Part shown: one piece after another, positions 30,206 through 41,295 of the stretch
Layout: every line of letters starts with the position of its first letter
How positions within the stretch are numbered: position 1 is the stretch's first letter
Source of the DNA: Diplosphaera chodatii
Taxonomy: Eukaryota; Chlorophyta; Trebouxiophyceae; Prasiolales; Stichococcaceae
Assembly (NCBI GenBank): GCA_032358165.1
Contig: JAALGY010000014.1
Span: forward strand, 248,001-312,000
Length of the DNA stretch: 64,000 nucleotides
Reading direction: 5' to 3'
Position numbers and translations under genes: made by a program
The notes under the pieces: model-generated
Databases searched by the model: none
Told to the model about the DNA's origin: nothing
What the model saw: the letters and a program-made list of their open reading frames with translations, nothing else

Positions 30206-31082
30206 ATGGGAGCCTCAGAATCAAAGCCCGAGGACCAGGCACCGGAGGATACACACCACCGATCATCTGTCAGGGTGCGGCAACATTAGCGCAGCGCAGG
30301 TGCACCGGTTGTACAACTGTCTGCTTGTCGACTGCAGCAGTGCTTCTTCTGCTGATTTCTCTAGTAACACATCCAGGTCAGTCCGGAGCTGCTGCAGCAG
30401 CTCGCAGGACAGGAGCAGGCAGCGGGTGGCAGGGCATCGCATGGCACCAGGTGGGACGTACAAGGCGCATGAGCATGACGCCCTCATGATTGCAACATTT
30501 TGTTACCGGAGTAATAGTCGAGTTGAGGTTCCTTTTGCTGCAGCGACCAGCCTCAGTCAGAAGCGCAGCGGCAGCAGGCAGGCATTGAAGAGGCTTTGCG
30601 CAGCAGCCGGGTTGCGGAGTCAGCACTGCAGCACAGCCGCCGCGTGGGCGACCTGCTGCTGAAGAACGAGGACGAGGAGGTGCAGCGGGTGACCGAATAT
30701 GCAGAGGAGCTTAACGACGAGTACAGGTGTGTCGCTGCATGAGATGCCTGATTCATGTGCGAGACCGAGGTACACTGGGCATCCCCGTGCCGCTGTAGTA
30801 GTGTCTCCAAGCCGTGTGCATGTGCGTTGCTTGCAGGCCACCAGTCAGGGAAACCCCCTGTGAGCGGGCGAGGCAGGAGTGCATTGCATGCTACAACCAG
30901 CACTCACAGGTGCAGTGTGTGACCATGCCAGTTCGTGATAGATCTTCTCATGATCAAGTCGATGCTGAGTGTTGCTGACATGTTTCGCACTGGCTTTGCA
31001 GGACGTCCTGCAGTGTGCACAGGCAGTAGAAGCCTACAAAGCATGCGCAGACCAGGCATTCAAGAAGTTCGTGGGGAGATAG
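30206..31082 (+). CDS. MIC19: MICOS subunit MIC19-like CHCH protein
   Basis: Five exons (30206-30268 or -30274, 30377-30450, 30544-30726, 30837-30909, 31002-31082) give 157-159 residues. The start MGASESKP has Gly2 and Ser/Lys at the positions typical of N-myristoylated MIC19 proteins. VSPELLQQLAGQ is followed by a charged coiled-coil stretch (QSEAQRQQAGIEEALR to ERARQE) and then CYNQHSQDVLQCAQAVEAYKACAD before the end VGR. The last part is a CHCH helical hairpin with CX10C and CX9C spacing, oxidised in the intermembrane space. The MICOS complex shapes cristae junctions. Short intergenic distance (114 nt) to the convergent TraB gene. Confidence 0.82.
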
Positions 31083-31196
31083 TACTGAGCTTTGGGTTGC
31101 AGTTGGTTTACAGTAGTCCACACAACCAGGGGTTCTTGTAGAGAGGGCAGTAGGACTGTAACAGGGTGTCACTCTTGGTACGTGCACAGGCTTACA

Positions 31197-33388
31197 TCAT
31201 TCTGCCATATCAACTGTCTGAGCGCCGCCACCAATTTCCAGGTACAGCATCTGCAGATCTAGGGCCAGCTCCATGTCGCAGCCGGGGCCACCATTCACGG
31301 GCCGCGCCGCACGCATGGGGCCAAGCACCTCCCACATGTCGCAGCTGCAGCCACCGCACACCGACTCCAGCTCTTGCTGTGAGAGGCACGCCAGCAGCAT
31401 GCGCGTGCTGCCGTAGATCTCCTGCGCCATCGGAGCAATTGGCGTGAAGGCGACGCCCCTCTGAGCAGCATGCAGTCTCAGGCGCACGATGGCACTGCGA
31501 CGGACCTGTCAACCCCCATCACAACCATTTGCAAGTACGATAATTTCAATGGCAGTTGGGACGCCAGACTACCTGAGTCACTGCAAACGGCTCCTCCTGG
31601 CCTGGCGGCAGCGGGCCGAGCGTGCGGTCAAACTCCTCCAGCACCTCGCCGCTGCAGCACAGCCCCAGTGTGGCACGCAGCAGCGCGCGCTTGGTACCTG
31701 GGCACAGCATTTGCCGTGAACGAAACAACTACCTATCATGGCATCCAGTAACACCGGAGCATAGCTCAATTTCGGGGGTGACCGCCCACCAGGCGGGTCA
31801 GACACCGCACCTGCAACCTCCGCTTCCTCGATGGGCGCGGAACCAGGCTCACTCAGCGCTGCTACAGCTGCGCGGTCCAGCGGCTGGTGCTGCTGAAGCG
31901 CCTGAGATATGCCCGGCACATGGCTCTGTCCTGCACGAAAGACAGCATTTGTTGACAAATCAGCGTGAGAATCCCCTCCGCTACAAGCTGCCGAGGTCAT
32001 GTGTTGCTGGCCCACCTACAACGGCGACAATCGTCTTTGAGGGCCCCTCCACGTCAGCCACAGCGCGTAGGCTGTGTGCCATGATCGTATCGCGCTCCGC
32101 CGTCAGGATGCGGTACACACAGTCGTCGCTTGCTGGCAAGGGCACATACGAACTGCACCGGTGCTTGGCCAGCAGCTCTCTGTAGTTGTCGGTGCTGAGG
32201 CGAGCAAAGGCAGCGTCAAGTTCTGCAGCAGACATTCACCCCTAGTTATTTGTGTAATAGGCAGCACTACGGTAGGACACAAAATGCATTCGTCAGTGCA
32301 CACACACTCATTCAGCACCTGCAAGTGAGGAAATATTGTACAGGCGCCGGATGGTGATGTCCTTTGGCCGGTCAGCATACATCAGTTGCGCCCCGACCGC
32401 AAAGGCTGCAACATACACCAATTGCTCGCCAGGCAGCTGGTCCTTCAGGTCCTGCAGTGTAAGGCATGGAAGGGTGACTGATGCCAAACCACTGCCTATT
32501 GTCGCCGGTAACATCGCTTCGGCAACTCTCCATCATGCTGCTCACCTAGCAGCCCTGTACTGAAGCAATGACGTCAAATTGAAGCTGCAAGTGCATTGAT
32601 AGTGCCGCTGGATACCTGCCACATTTCGCTGTTCTCGGGCAGCTGGCTGGTGTCGAGCTGCGCTGCAATCTGGCTCAGCATCCTCAGCCGGAAATCAGGC
32701 GACTGCTGCATGTGCTCCCCCGCTGTGAGCACTGCGCCTGTGCGGGCGCCGTGCGCTTCGGTGAACGCTGTCTCCACCGCCACCACAGCAGGCTTGGTGC
32801 GCCATATGAACTCAGCAGCAGCGTACTCTACCTGCTTACGTTGACAATAAAGGAGATCGGAACACGGTCACCACACCATTACAGATACTAAATTGCAAAA
32901 GGACTCGAGCATTCCCTGTACATGGACCACCAGATACGCACCTCGAGGTGGTTGAGGCCAAACATATGGATGGCCGCGCTGTTGCCAACGTCGTCAAAGC
33001 AGGCGTAGTTCGCCTGGGGATCCAGCTCTGCATCCTCCGCCAGGCGCCGCTTTTCCCGCTGGATGCGCTTGTCACGCCGCCGCTCAGTCCGCTGGCAACG
33101 CACTGCAGTGCTGTGGCGGGCGGCTGCATGGCTGAATGAGGCACTGGCACTGAGCTGCCTGGGCGTCAGACACCGCCACCAGAGCCACCCGGTGCCAAAC
33201 TGTGCAGGGGTTGCGCCGCAGCACGCGCCGTGCTGCTTTGCAATTGCGGTACGCAGCTGGGCAGACGCCCAGGCATTCATTGCCTCCTGTATGCGGCGCC
33301 TGCTCACGGAGTGAGGTCGCCCACGTCCTGCGCTGCAGCTGTGCCAACCTGTCAAAAGCTGTCGTCGCACGTGCAAGGGTAATGTCAT
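31197..33388 (-). CDS. TraB-domain protein, probably organelle-targeted
   Basis: The start at 33388 (MTLPLHVRRQLLTG) opens an Arg/Ser/Ala-rich leader of about 100 residues, then basic RRRDKRIQREKRRLAED. TraB features follow: FDDVGNSAAIHMFGLNHLE (equivalent to the VGTxHxS strand), AVETAFTEAHGARTG, VYVAAFAVGAQLMYADRPKD, TIRRLYNISSL, YRILTAERDTIMAHSLRAV, and TIVAVVG then GQSHVPGI. The ERD..MA and VVG..H..GI motifs are the conserved acidic and histidine positions of the family. C-terminal exons (RLRLHAAQRGVAFTPIAP, SCDMWEVLGPM) lead to the stop at 31197. Plant homologues sit in mitochondria or at outer membranes; activity (possible metallohydrolase) is unproven. Confidence 0.8.
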
Positions 33389-34544
33389 GTAAGGAAGACT
33401 GCTGGCCTCAGTCTCAAAATATCATCGGGTGATCAGATATATGCTTGTCAATGAGAAAACTCATCATTGGCCAGCGTGTATGTCATAACAACAGTCCGGT
33501 CGGAGGAGAAGGCTCAGATAGGGGCGAAAGTAATATCAGCAGTGCTAGTACTCAGGCGTCGATAAGACACATATTTTCAATCATCATTGCCCTCTATAGC
33601 TTCATGTCTTGCCGCACGTCTACTTCAAAAGATGTAACCCATGGCAATACCGCTGCAGCCGAGGTGCCTCAGAGAAATCCGCTAATTCTGTCGTCATGAG
33701 ACGCGGTGAATGCGCTCAGCGTGTGTAACAAAGCTGTCTCATCATCGGCAGTGTCGGCGGCAGACCCAGTGCACGTCCATCGTAGATGCACATTCCATCG
33801 CGATGAGGACAGTGAGTTGTCGAAGGTTTGCACACCCACCAGCGTCATCGTCCCAGGACTTGGAAACAATGAGGCTCCCTGCAGTGCTGTTACGGCGGAG
33901 CGGCGGCTGCCAGACAGCAGCATCGAGATTCGCACGCAGCAACTCGCCGCGGAGTTTGAACGCTGAAGCTGCTTGTTTGCCTCACACGCAGCTGTCGAAA
34001 TGAAGATACGCGTGTGGTGTTGTCCTGATCGAGAAGTGCCTGCCAGGATTGCCAACCTGAATAAAATGGCAGTCACGAATTGGTCAGCGCCAATCCCACA
34101 ATGCAAGACCCACTCATGAAGTTGGGGTTATCGGGATGTGAAACGCAGAAGTGCAGAGTTCGTGCGGCGGCCGGCATGTGGGAACCGCCTTGGGAGCTGC
34201 AAATGCATGTAGCAGAGGAGTGCTACATGTCTTGGAGTTTCAGCCCATTCATGTACAACGCGCGTGACATTGCAGCAGTTGTGCCAGCACCTGCAAGTCG
34301 AATGCGATTCGCAGAGATCAAGCCTTGCACCTAGCCTCCCGTTGCTTGCAGGGCGTCCTGAATAACAATCGGGTTCAAGGTGCCACACCAACGCAGGCTT
34401 CAATGCAGACTTTAAGACACTGGATGTCGTGAGGGGCTAGAGAGGTCCCCAGGCCGCTGACTGCCTCGCGCCGGTGCATCTGTATACGGACATCTGCATC
34501 TGCCGCAGTCTGCGCCAAGCAGTAGCATACGGAGCATCAAGCTG
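33389..34544. promoter_or_regulatory. Long divergent intergenic region
   Basis: 1156 bases between the TraB and UCH37 starts. It contains an AT-richer patch (about 33410-33640) and short open frames on both strands (for example 33706-33966 plus, 34106-33669 minus) without family resemblance or matching splice structure. Best read as two promoters; an orphan small gene cannot be excluded. Confidence 0.35.
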
Positions 34545-36888
34545 ATGGCGGAGTCTTGGACCACAATTGAAAGTGACCCAGTAAGCTCTGCGTGCATGCT
34601 GTGCATGTCTGAGAGTCCACCACAGAGTTTTGCACATGAGCTTGTCACATCTTTTGAAGCAGTACGAATGGCACTGCAGGGCGTCTTCACAGAGCTCATT
34701 CAGCATTTTGGCGTCAAGGATGTCCAGGTGCGATGAACCATCGGTCCTGCTGCACCAACCGCGCAGAAAGGAGCTGCAATACGTTGACACTATTTGCATA
34801 CGGGGATGCTGGACTGCAGGTTGAAGAGCGGTACTCATTGGAAGAGGAGGCCCTGCAGGACCTGCGGTGTGTGATACAGCTGTCCACCGGTTGCATGCAT
34901 GCCTGCTATAACCTGCATTGATCGTCCTCGTGGGAAGTCCAACTCTGTATCATGCAGGCCGGTGTATGGGCTCATCTTCTTGTTCAAATGGCAGTCTGGA
35001 CGGCATGAAGCCAGCAAATCTGTAGACAACGGTGGCGGCAAAGTGTTTTTCGCTTCGCAAGTGATCAACAACGCTTGCGCCACGCAGGTGATAGCTCAAG
35101 ATCCGCATGCTGCGTAGTCTGCAGGCACCGTTGTCCTCCCACATGCATCAGGCCTGCGTCTCAGACCGCCAGTTATGCCTTATAGCCACTTTTGTAGCGC
35201 AGGCGATACTGTCAGTGCTGCTGAACCGACCAGACCTGGAGATTGGTCCGGAACTCAGATCGCTGAAGGAGTTCACGAGCGACTTTCCGCCTGATATGCG
35301 AGGTGCAGTTGACGCATCGCTGAGATCGAGTTGTTGCGGTAATTGCTCCAGGGCATCTGGCCAGTCTGCAGTGGTTTGCCTCCCCCAGGTGAGGCCATTG
35401 GCAACAGCGAGAGCATCCGGCGGGCACACAACAGCTTTGCGCCGCCAGAGCCAATAGTGTCTGATGAGACACGCGCCACAGAAAAAGACGGTCAGCATGC
35501 ATTTGCATCCCAACCGTGCACGTCACCTGCTATACGCATACATGCAATATCCAGCGCGTAACATGATATATGATGGTGCTGCAACTTGCAGATGTGTTCC
35601 ACTTTGTGTCATATGTCCCTGTCGATGGCGGTGTGTACGAGCTTGATGGCCTGCAGCCAGGACCAGTCAGGATAGGGGACGGCAGTGATGTGAGACTTCA
35701 TGGGGTCGCATGTGTGCTGGCGGCCAGTATGACACCCTGCAACTCATGCCATGGACATCTCCGTCGTCATGTGCACTTCTCCAACCAAATTCAGTGCTTG
35801 TGTTCTAGCAGGCTACGTGGACAGACGTGGTGAACGGTTTGACTGCCGCTGTGCCTGCACGTGTACCTTGTGGTCAAATGGCAGCGTGTGTAGAGCACCT
35901 GCTCACGACAAAAGCCTGATTTCCAACAGCATGCTCTTGCAGGCCAGACCACACATCATGCAGCGTATTGAAGCATACAGCAAAAGCGAGATCAGGTTCA
36001 ATCTCATGGCCTTGGTGAGGACCTGCGCTGTGTGGCACCTGCTTCAACAAGAGCCGGGTTGCCATGCAGGCTGGTCATAAGCCAGCGAGTGCCCAGCTCG
36101 TGACTGAAGCTGATTACATGTGCCTCGATCCACGTGATGTTGCCTGCACAGGTGAAGAACAGAGCGACAGTTGCGACAGAAGCTCTTGAACAGGCACAGG
36201 CGCTGCGAGAGGCACTCGCCGCCAGCATTACACCCGATGCCGATGCCGAACAGCAGCAACATTTGCAGCAGGTTGAGCGCGAGATCAGCAGGTGTGGTAC
36301 TTTGAGAACAGCAGTTGGGAGGGCCCAGCACCGGAGGTGCATACTGCAAGCTCGACTACATGTCATTCAACATGATGCCGCATAGCCTGCGATGCTGCAC
36401 AGCTGAACTGAGTTGCTGGCTTTGGATCTGCAGGCTGCAGTCAGAGATCACGGCAGAACATCAGAAGTTCGAGACTTGGCGACAGGAGAACATCAGGAGA
36501 CGGTGTGTGGCTGAGAGCATCTGCATGACAGACACCGTGCAGTCGCAAAATAACAGTCAGGGATGTTACCATTCGTGTTTCCATGGTGACAGGTGGAACT
36601 ACCTACCACTGATCTTCCAGATGCTGCAGATGCTGGTAAGCCCGTGGTAGACAGCCAAGCCAACTTGCTGTCGCTGCTGAGGCTCTTGCTCGCCTGCAAC
36701 ACGATTGGTGCAGGAACCCTCGGCACTGCAAGAGGTCACACCTGGATTGACTTCATCACAGCTTGTGCACACCTCAACACGTGTATGCCTCGAGGTATCA
36801 GTGGGCTCTGATGTTTTCGCAGGCAGAAAAGAAATTGCTGCAGCCGCTCATCGACAAGGCTCGCACCAGCAATGGTCGCCAGCAATAG
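34545..36888 (+). CDS. UCHL5: Ubiquitin C-terminal hydrolase UCH37/UCHL5
   Basis: Cysteine deubiquitinase associated with the 26S proteasome lid and INO80. Thirteen exons (34545-34580, 34680-34727, 34820-34866, 34958-35087, 35203-35302, 35389-35490, 35592-35689, 35812-35829, 35943-36014, 36152-36291, 36434-36502, 36593-36635, 36823-36888) give 322 residues, close to UCHL5. The start is [12 protein letters not shown], then [27 protein letters not shown] and [14 protein letters not shown] (the catalytic Cys in NNACATQ, with the oxyanion Gln). Next are [33 protein letters not shown] (catalytic His, then Asp) and [20 protein letters not shown] coiled segment and the ULD-type tail [17 protein letters not shown] complete it. 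Active-site triad intact. Exon 8 is 18 nt. Confidence 0.95.
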
Positions 36889-37291
36889 CCATGCCGTATG
36901 CTCAGCAGGCTCCAAGGGTTGTGCCCTTGCGCCCACAAAAGTAGTTGCGTGTGCCATGCACATGTACATCGCTTTCAGCTAGATGGTGAAGATTCGTGTA
37001 TATGCTGCTTTCCACTTCACAGCGAGCAGCATGGCGCAGTCACTCCTTATGATACATTGTCAGCAAATGGGCAGCAAGCCATGTTGTACAAATGCTGGGC
37101 GCAGCCAGCAAGCCCAGGTGCCCAGTGCAAGCAAACGAAACAAAGCTACTGCAAATACCATTCACCAGATCGTGTTATGCGTCCGCACTGCAAAGGCATC
37201 CTGCAGCTGCTGTGCCATTGATGAACCCACATGATTCCGCTGCTGGCGGTTCCATGCTCGCAATGTGCTCGCGTTCACTCATGCTTTAGCA
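36889..37291. other. Convergent intergenic region
   Basis: 403 bases holding the 3' UTRs of UCH37 and CLPX; no gene seen. Confidence 0.4.
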
Positions 37292-39442
37292 TCAAACGAC
37301 TGCTCGCCGCTGCTCCTCATGCTCATCTGCTGCGTCACGGCCACTCGCAGAGTCGTTCTGCTTGTCTCCAGCTGCTCTCCGGTCCTTCCCCTCGCGGTCC
37401 TTCCCCTCGCGGACAGCCACCTCCAGCTCCTCCTCAGCCTCAAACAGTCGCACATTGCCACTGTCAATGGCCTCCTTGTCGACAAGCGCAGCCTTTATAT
37501 TCGCTTCTGGCGCATGGTATTGGGCCTCCAGCAACACATTCTCCAGGATGGACCGAAGACCACGAGCCCCTGTACCCTTCTGACGTGCCAGGCCTGCAAT
37601 GGCACGCTGTGCATCGTCTGTGATCTGGAGGCGTGTCCCTGACAGCTCAAACTGGTACACGAACTGGCGGCCAAGGGCATTGCGGGGCTGCATCAGCACT
37701 TGCATCAGCTCCTCCTCTGTCAGTGCCTGCAGGCTGCACATGATGGGGAAGCGGCCCACAAACTCGGGGATGAGGCCGAACTGGATGAGGTCGACGTGCT
37801 CAGCCTTCTGAAGAGTGTCGTCTGGCAGCGCTTCCGCACCCATCCCACTGTGGATCCGCGCCCGCACCGGGTTGCCAAAGCCCAGGGAGGCCGTGGAGGT
37901 GCGCTCCGCAACGAGGCGGTCTAAATTTACGAATGCGCCGCCGCAGATGAACAGGATATCCTTCGTGTTGAGCGACACAAACTGGCCACCGGGGCTCTTG
38001 CGGCCGCCCTTTTCTGGTACATTGACGCTGGTGCCCTCCAGCATCTTCAGCAGCGCCTGCTGCACCCCTTCGCCTGATACGTCACGCGTCATGGTGGCGC
38101 CATCAGAGCGCGTGATCTTGTCCACCTCATCAATGTACACGATGCCGCGCTGTGCCTGGTGCACATTGCCATCCGCTGCCACCAGCAGCTTGTGCAGCAT
38201 CGACTCCACATCCTCGCCAACGTAGCCGGCCTGTGTGAGGGCTGTTGCGTCTGCCATGGCGAACGGCACGTTAACCAGCTTCGCCAGGGTCTGCGCCAGC
38301 AGCGTCTTGCCAGACCCAGTCGGCCCCAACAACAAAACGTTGCTCTTGTCAAGCTCCACATCTGGCAGCTCCCGACTGCTGAACTTCACCCTGTTGGGAG
38401 CTCCGCTGTCACCAGTCTCACTGGTGCTGTCGCCAGTGCTGCCGCTGCCGCTGTCGCCCTGCTGCCGCGATGCTTCGGAGGCAATCTCCGCAGCTGTCGC
38501 GGCGGCGTCCTGCCGCAGCGGCCTGTTGGTGCGCTGGGAGGAAGCGCTCTCCGCCATCTTCTTCCGCCGCGTGCCCTCGTGCTTGACCCGCTTGTAGTGG
38601 TTGTGCACCGCCACTGCCAGCGTCTTCTTGGCCTGCCGCTGCCCAACGACAAACTGGTCCAGCCACTGCACGATCTCGCGGGGCAGCGGCACCTCCTGCC
38701 CGTCCCAATCGGCGCTGTCCTGCGGCGGCGCGTTGCTGGCGACGCTCGTGCCGCCGCCGTGCCGTGGCGGCACCTCTGCATACTCGTTGCTGCTGCCCGC
38801 CTGCGCATCCGAGTATGTGACGAGTGCTGCCTCGTTGTTGCTGAGCGACTCCGCTTCACGTGGGGGGCGGACCCGCAGGGAGCTGTTCTTGTTGTACCCT
38901 GGGTACCGAATGGAGCCTGTTTGCTTATTGCTGCTGCTGCTGGTGCTGGTGCTGCCTGCGCTCGGGGCTGGCCTACTTGCTCCGCCATCGCTGGAGGTCG
39001 GGCTACCACCAGAGGGTGCCAATTGACCGTCTGGCCGCTGCGCATGCTGCGCTGGTGTGCTGGGCAGGTGCAGCACGTCCTTGCAGGCCACACAAAACAT
39101 GGGAGCCGATACTGCTCCGGAGTGTCCGCCGGCCACAGACGTTGACAGCAGGCTAGAGGTATCCATGGGCACAGGCGTCAGGGGCCCCTTGCACTTGGGG
39201 CACATCACACCCGACCCTGACCCCGAACCGCCACCATGCTGCGGCGCATCGGTCTTGGACCCAATGCCCCATCCTGTTGCCCAGTACGCTCTGTGCTTGT
39301 CCAAGCACCCGACCTCTTCGGATCGCGGTACTGCCGGCACTGCACCCAGAGCCAAGCTGGAGTGTGCAGGGTGTAAGAGCGGGGGCCAGGCCCTACTGCG
39401 AAACAACTGGCTTAGCACTCTGGTGCTGGCATTCCTGGCCAT
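37292..39442 (-). CDS. CLPX: ATP-dependent Clp protease ATPase subunit ClpX, intronless
   Basis: Single uninterrupted frame of 716 residues from ATG 39442. Upstream in-frame codons exist, but [19 protein letters not shown] is the best start because it looks like a mitochondrial (or plastid) presequence. CPKCKGPL and [10 protein letters not shown] form a zinc-finger-like pair at about residues 80-140. After a Ser/Gly/Pro-rich linker comes [20 protein letters not shown], a family-typical insert, then [20 protein letters not shown] (Walker A), [15 protein letters not shown] and [11 protein letters not shown] (Walker B). [30 protein letters not shown] and [18 protein letters not shown] follow, with a charged tail after FEAEEELEV. 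It unfolds substrates for ClpP. All AAA+ motifs intact. Shares a 388-bp promoter region with RPT6. Confidence 0.95.
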   Translation of the reverse strand: MARNASTRVLSQLFRSRAWPPLLHPAHSSLALGAVPAVPRSEEVGCLDKHRAYWATGWGIGSKTDAPQHGGGSGSGSGVMCPKCKGPLTPVPMDTSSLLSTSVAGGHSGAVSAPMFCVACKDVLHLPSTPAQHAQRPDGQLAPSGGSPTSSDGGASRPAPSAGSTSTSSSSNKQTGSIRYPGYNKNSSLRVRPPREAESLSNNEAALVTYSDAQAGSSNEYAEVPPRHGGGTSVASNAPPQDSADWDGQEVPLPREIVQWLDQFVVGQRQAKKTLAVAVHNHYKRVKHEGTRRKKMAESASSQRTNRPLRQDAAATAAEIASEASRQQGDSGSGSTGDSTSETGDSGAPNRVKFSSRELPDVELDKSNVLLLGPTGSGKTLLAQTLAKLVNVPFAMADATALTQAGYVGEDVESMLHKLLVAADGNVHQAQRGIVYIDEVDKITRSDGATMTRDVSGEGVQQALLKMLEGTSVNVPEKGGRKSPGGQFVSLNTKDILFICGGAFVNLDRLVAERTSTASLGFGNPVRARIHSGMGAEALPDDTLQKAEHVDLIQFGLIPEFVGRFPIMCSLQALTEEELMQVLMQPRNALGRQFVYQFELSGTRLQITDDAQRAIAGLARQKGTGARGLRSILENVLLEAQYHAPEANIKAALVDKEAIDSGNVRLFEAEEELEVAVREGKDREGKDRRAAGDKQNDSASGRDAADEHEEQRRAVV

Positions 39443-39830
39443 GCTGACGGGGTTTGCAAAACCGCAACGCCGCCAACGCACCAAAGCCCACCCCTGAACA
39501 ACGCAGCACAGTATACAATTGCAGTGGCTCAGAGTGGGGCCCGTGACCCTACGTGCAAACGTGTCCAACGCGTGCACGAAATATCATGAGTGACGCTGCT
39601 GCAGGGGGGCGTTTGCTCTACACCCCTTGGCTCCCAAGCACCTGCTCAGTGGCCACTTCGCAGGTGTTGCCCTACGCAGCTTCAGTATTGGCATCTCACT
39701 AGTTATTAGCGTCAGCGTGCAGGCACTTCTGCTCTCGTGTGCGGCCACCAAGGTTTCCAATCACCATCGACACCTCGCTTTGGCGGTCTCTCTCGCATCT
39801 GCAGAAGCTTGCAAAAGCACATAGCAGTGC
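39443..39830. promoter_or_regulatory. Bidirectional promoter region between CLPX and RPT6
   Basis: 388 bases between two divergent ATGs. Both flanking genes are AAA+ unfoldase subunits without introns. No TATA box could be assigned with confidence. Confidence 0.5.
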
Positions 39831-41081
39831 ATGCTGACGACCGATGAGCTGAGACCGTCCAAAGCTATGGGGGCCCCGCAAGGAGGGGCCAATGGCCGGG
39901 CAGTTGGCGCGGGCCTGCGCTCATACTACAAGGCGAAGATAGAGGAGCTGGAGATTCAGTGCCGCGACAAGCAGCACAACCTGCGGCGCTTGGAGGCCCA
40001 GCGCAATGAAGTCAACACAAAAGTGCGCCTGCTGCGGGAGGAGCTGCAGCTGCTGCAGGAGCCGGGGTCATATGTGGGCGAGGTGGTGAAGGTCATGGGC
40101 AAGACCAAGGTGCTGTGCAAGGTGCACCCGGAGGGCAAGTATGTGGTGGACCTAGACAAGGAGATCGACATTGCTAAGGTGACAACGGGGGCGCGCGTCG
40201 CGCTGCGCAACGACTCGTACACACTGCACCTGCTCCTGCCGACCAAGGTGGACCCGCTGGTCAGCCTCATGAAGGTGGAAAAGGTGCCCGACTCCACGTA
40301 TGACATGATTGGCGGCCTGGACCAGCAGATCAAGGAGATCAAGGAGGTCATCGAGCTGCCCATCAAGCACCCCGAGCTGTTTGAGGCGCTGGGCGTCGCA
40401 CAGCCCAAGGGTGTCCTACTGTATGGGCCACCAGGCACAGGCAAGACGCTGCTGGCACGGGCAGTTGCGCACCACACAGACTGCACCTTCATTCGCGTGT
40501 CTGGCAGCGAGCTGGTGCAGAAGTACATTGGCGAGGGCTCCCGCATGGTTCGTGAGCTGTTCGTCATGGCACGGGAGCACGCGCCGTCCATCATCTTCAT
40601 GGACGAGGTGGACAGCATCGGCAGCGCGCGCACGGACAACAGCGGCGGCGGCGGGGACAGCGAGGTGCAGCGCACCATGCTGGAGCTCCTCAACCAGCTG
40701 GACGGCTTCGAGGCCACCAACAAGATCAAGGTGCTCATGGCCACCAACAGGATCGACATCCTCGACCCAGCACTGCTGCGCCCTGGCCGCATCGACCGCA
40801 AGATCGAGTTCCCCAATCCCAACGAGAGCTCGCGGTTCGACATCCTGAAGATCCACTCACGCAAGATGAACCTCATGCGAGGCATCGACCTGCGCAAGGT
40901 GGCAGACAAGATGCCAGGCGCATCAGGGGCAGAGATGAAGGCAGCATGCACAGAGGCAGGCATGTTTGCGTTGCGTGAGCGGCGTGTGCATGTCACCCAA
41001 GAGGACTTCGAGATGGCGTGCGCAAAGGTCATGAAGAAGGACAGCAACGCGAACGTCTCGCTCAAGAAGCTTTGGAAGTGA
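39831..41081 (+). CDS. RPT6: 26S proteasome regulatory ATPase RPT6 (PSMC5), intronless
   Basis: 416 residues in one exon, the normal RPT6 length; a second in-frame Met (MGAPQGG, 39867) is an alternative start. N-terminal coiled coil ([12 protein letters not shown]...[11 protein letters not shown]), then the OB domain with [20 protein letters not shown]. The AAA+ domain has [36 protein letters not shown] (Walker A), [32 protein letters not shown] (Walker B), [20 protein letters not shown] (sensor and arginine fingers) and the C-terminal SLKKLWK. Part of the hexameric base that unfolds ubiquitylated proteins. Very high conservation; no oddity except the absence of introns. Confidence 0.97.
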   Translation: MLTTDELRPSKAMGAPQGGANGRAVGAGLRSYYKAKIEELEIQCRDKQHNLRRLEAQRNEVNTKVRLLREELQLLQEPGSYVGEVVKVMGKTKVLCKVHPEGKYVVDLDKEIDIAKVTTGARVALRNDSYTLHLLLPTKVDPLVSLMKVEKVPDSTYDMIGGLDQQIKEIKEVIELPIKHPELFEALGVAQPKGVLLYGPPGTGKTLLARAVAHHTDCTFIRVSGSELVQKYIGEGSRMVRELFVMAREHAPSIIFMDEVDSIGSARTDNSGGGGDSEVQRTMLELLNQLDGFEATNKIKVLMATNRIDILDPALLRPGRIDRKIEFPNPNESSRFDILKIHSRKMNLMRGIDLRKVADKMPGASGAEMKAACTEAGMFALRERRVHVTQEDFEMACAKVMKKDSNANVSLKKLWK

Positions 41082-41295
41082 CGTGTGGCAGGATTGGTGC
41101 CGCATTGTCGTGCTGGGTGGTGAAAGTGCTGTGAGAGTATATCATGTTGTAAGCCATTGAGAGTACAAAGCCTTTGCAAACGCATCGTAAATGGATACAG
41201 AAACGGCGTTTGCCGGATACAGAACTGGTATCTACCGAGCAAGGAAACTGCAGATGGTACCCATATCTCGCATTGCAACCCGGCCAAAGCGTAGC
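41082..41295. other. Short convergent gap
   Basis: 214 bases between RPT6 and HCNGP stops, 3' UTRs. Confidence 0.4.

Noticed and set aside
38159..39145. 328-residue plus-strand open frame across CLPX
   Set aside because: Antisense of conserved ClpX motifs; no domain of its own.
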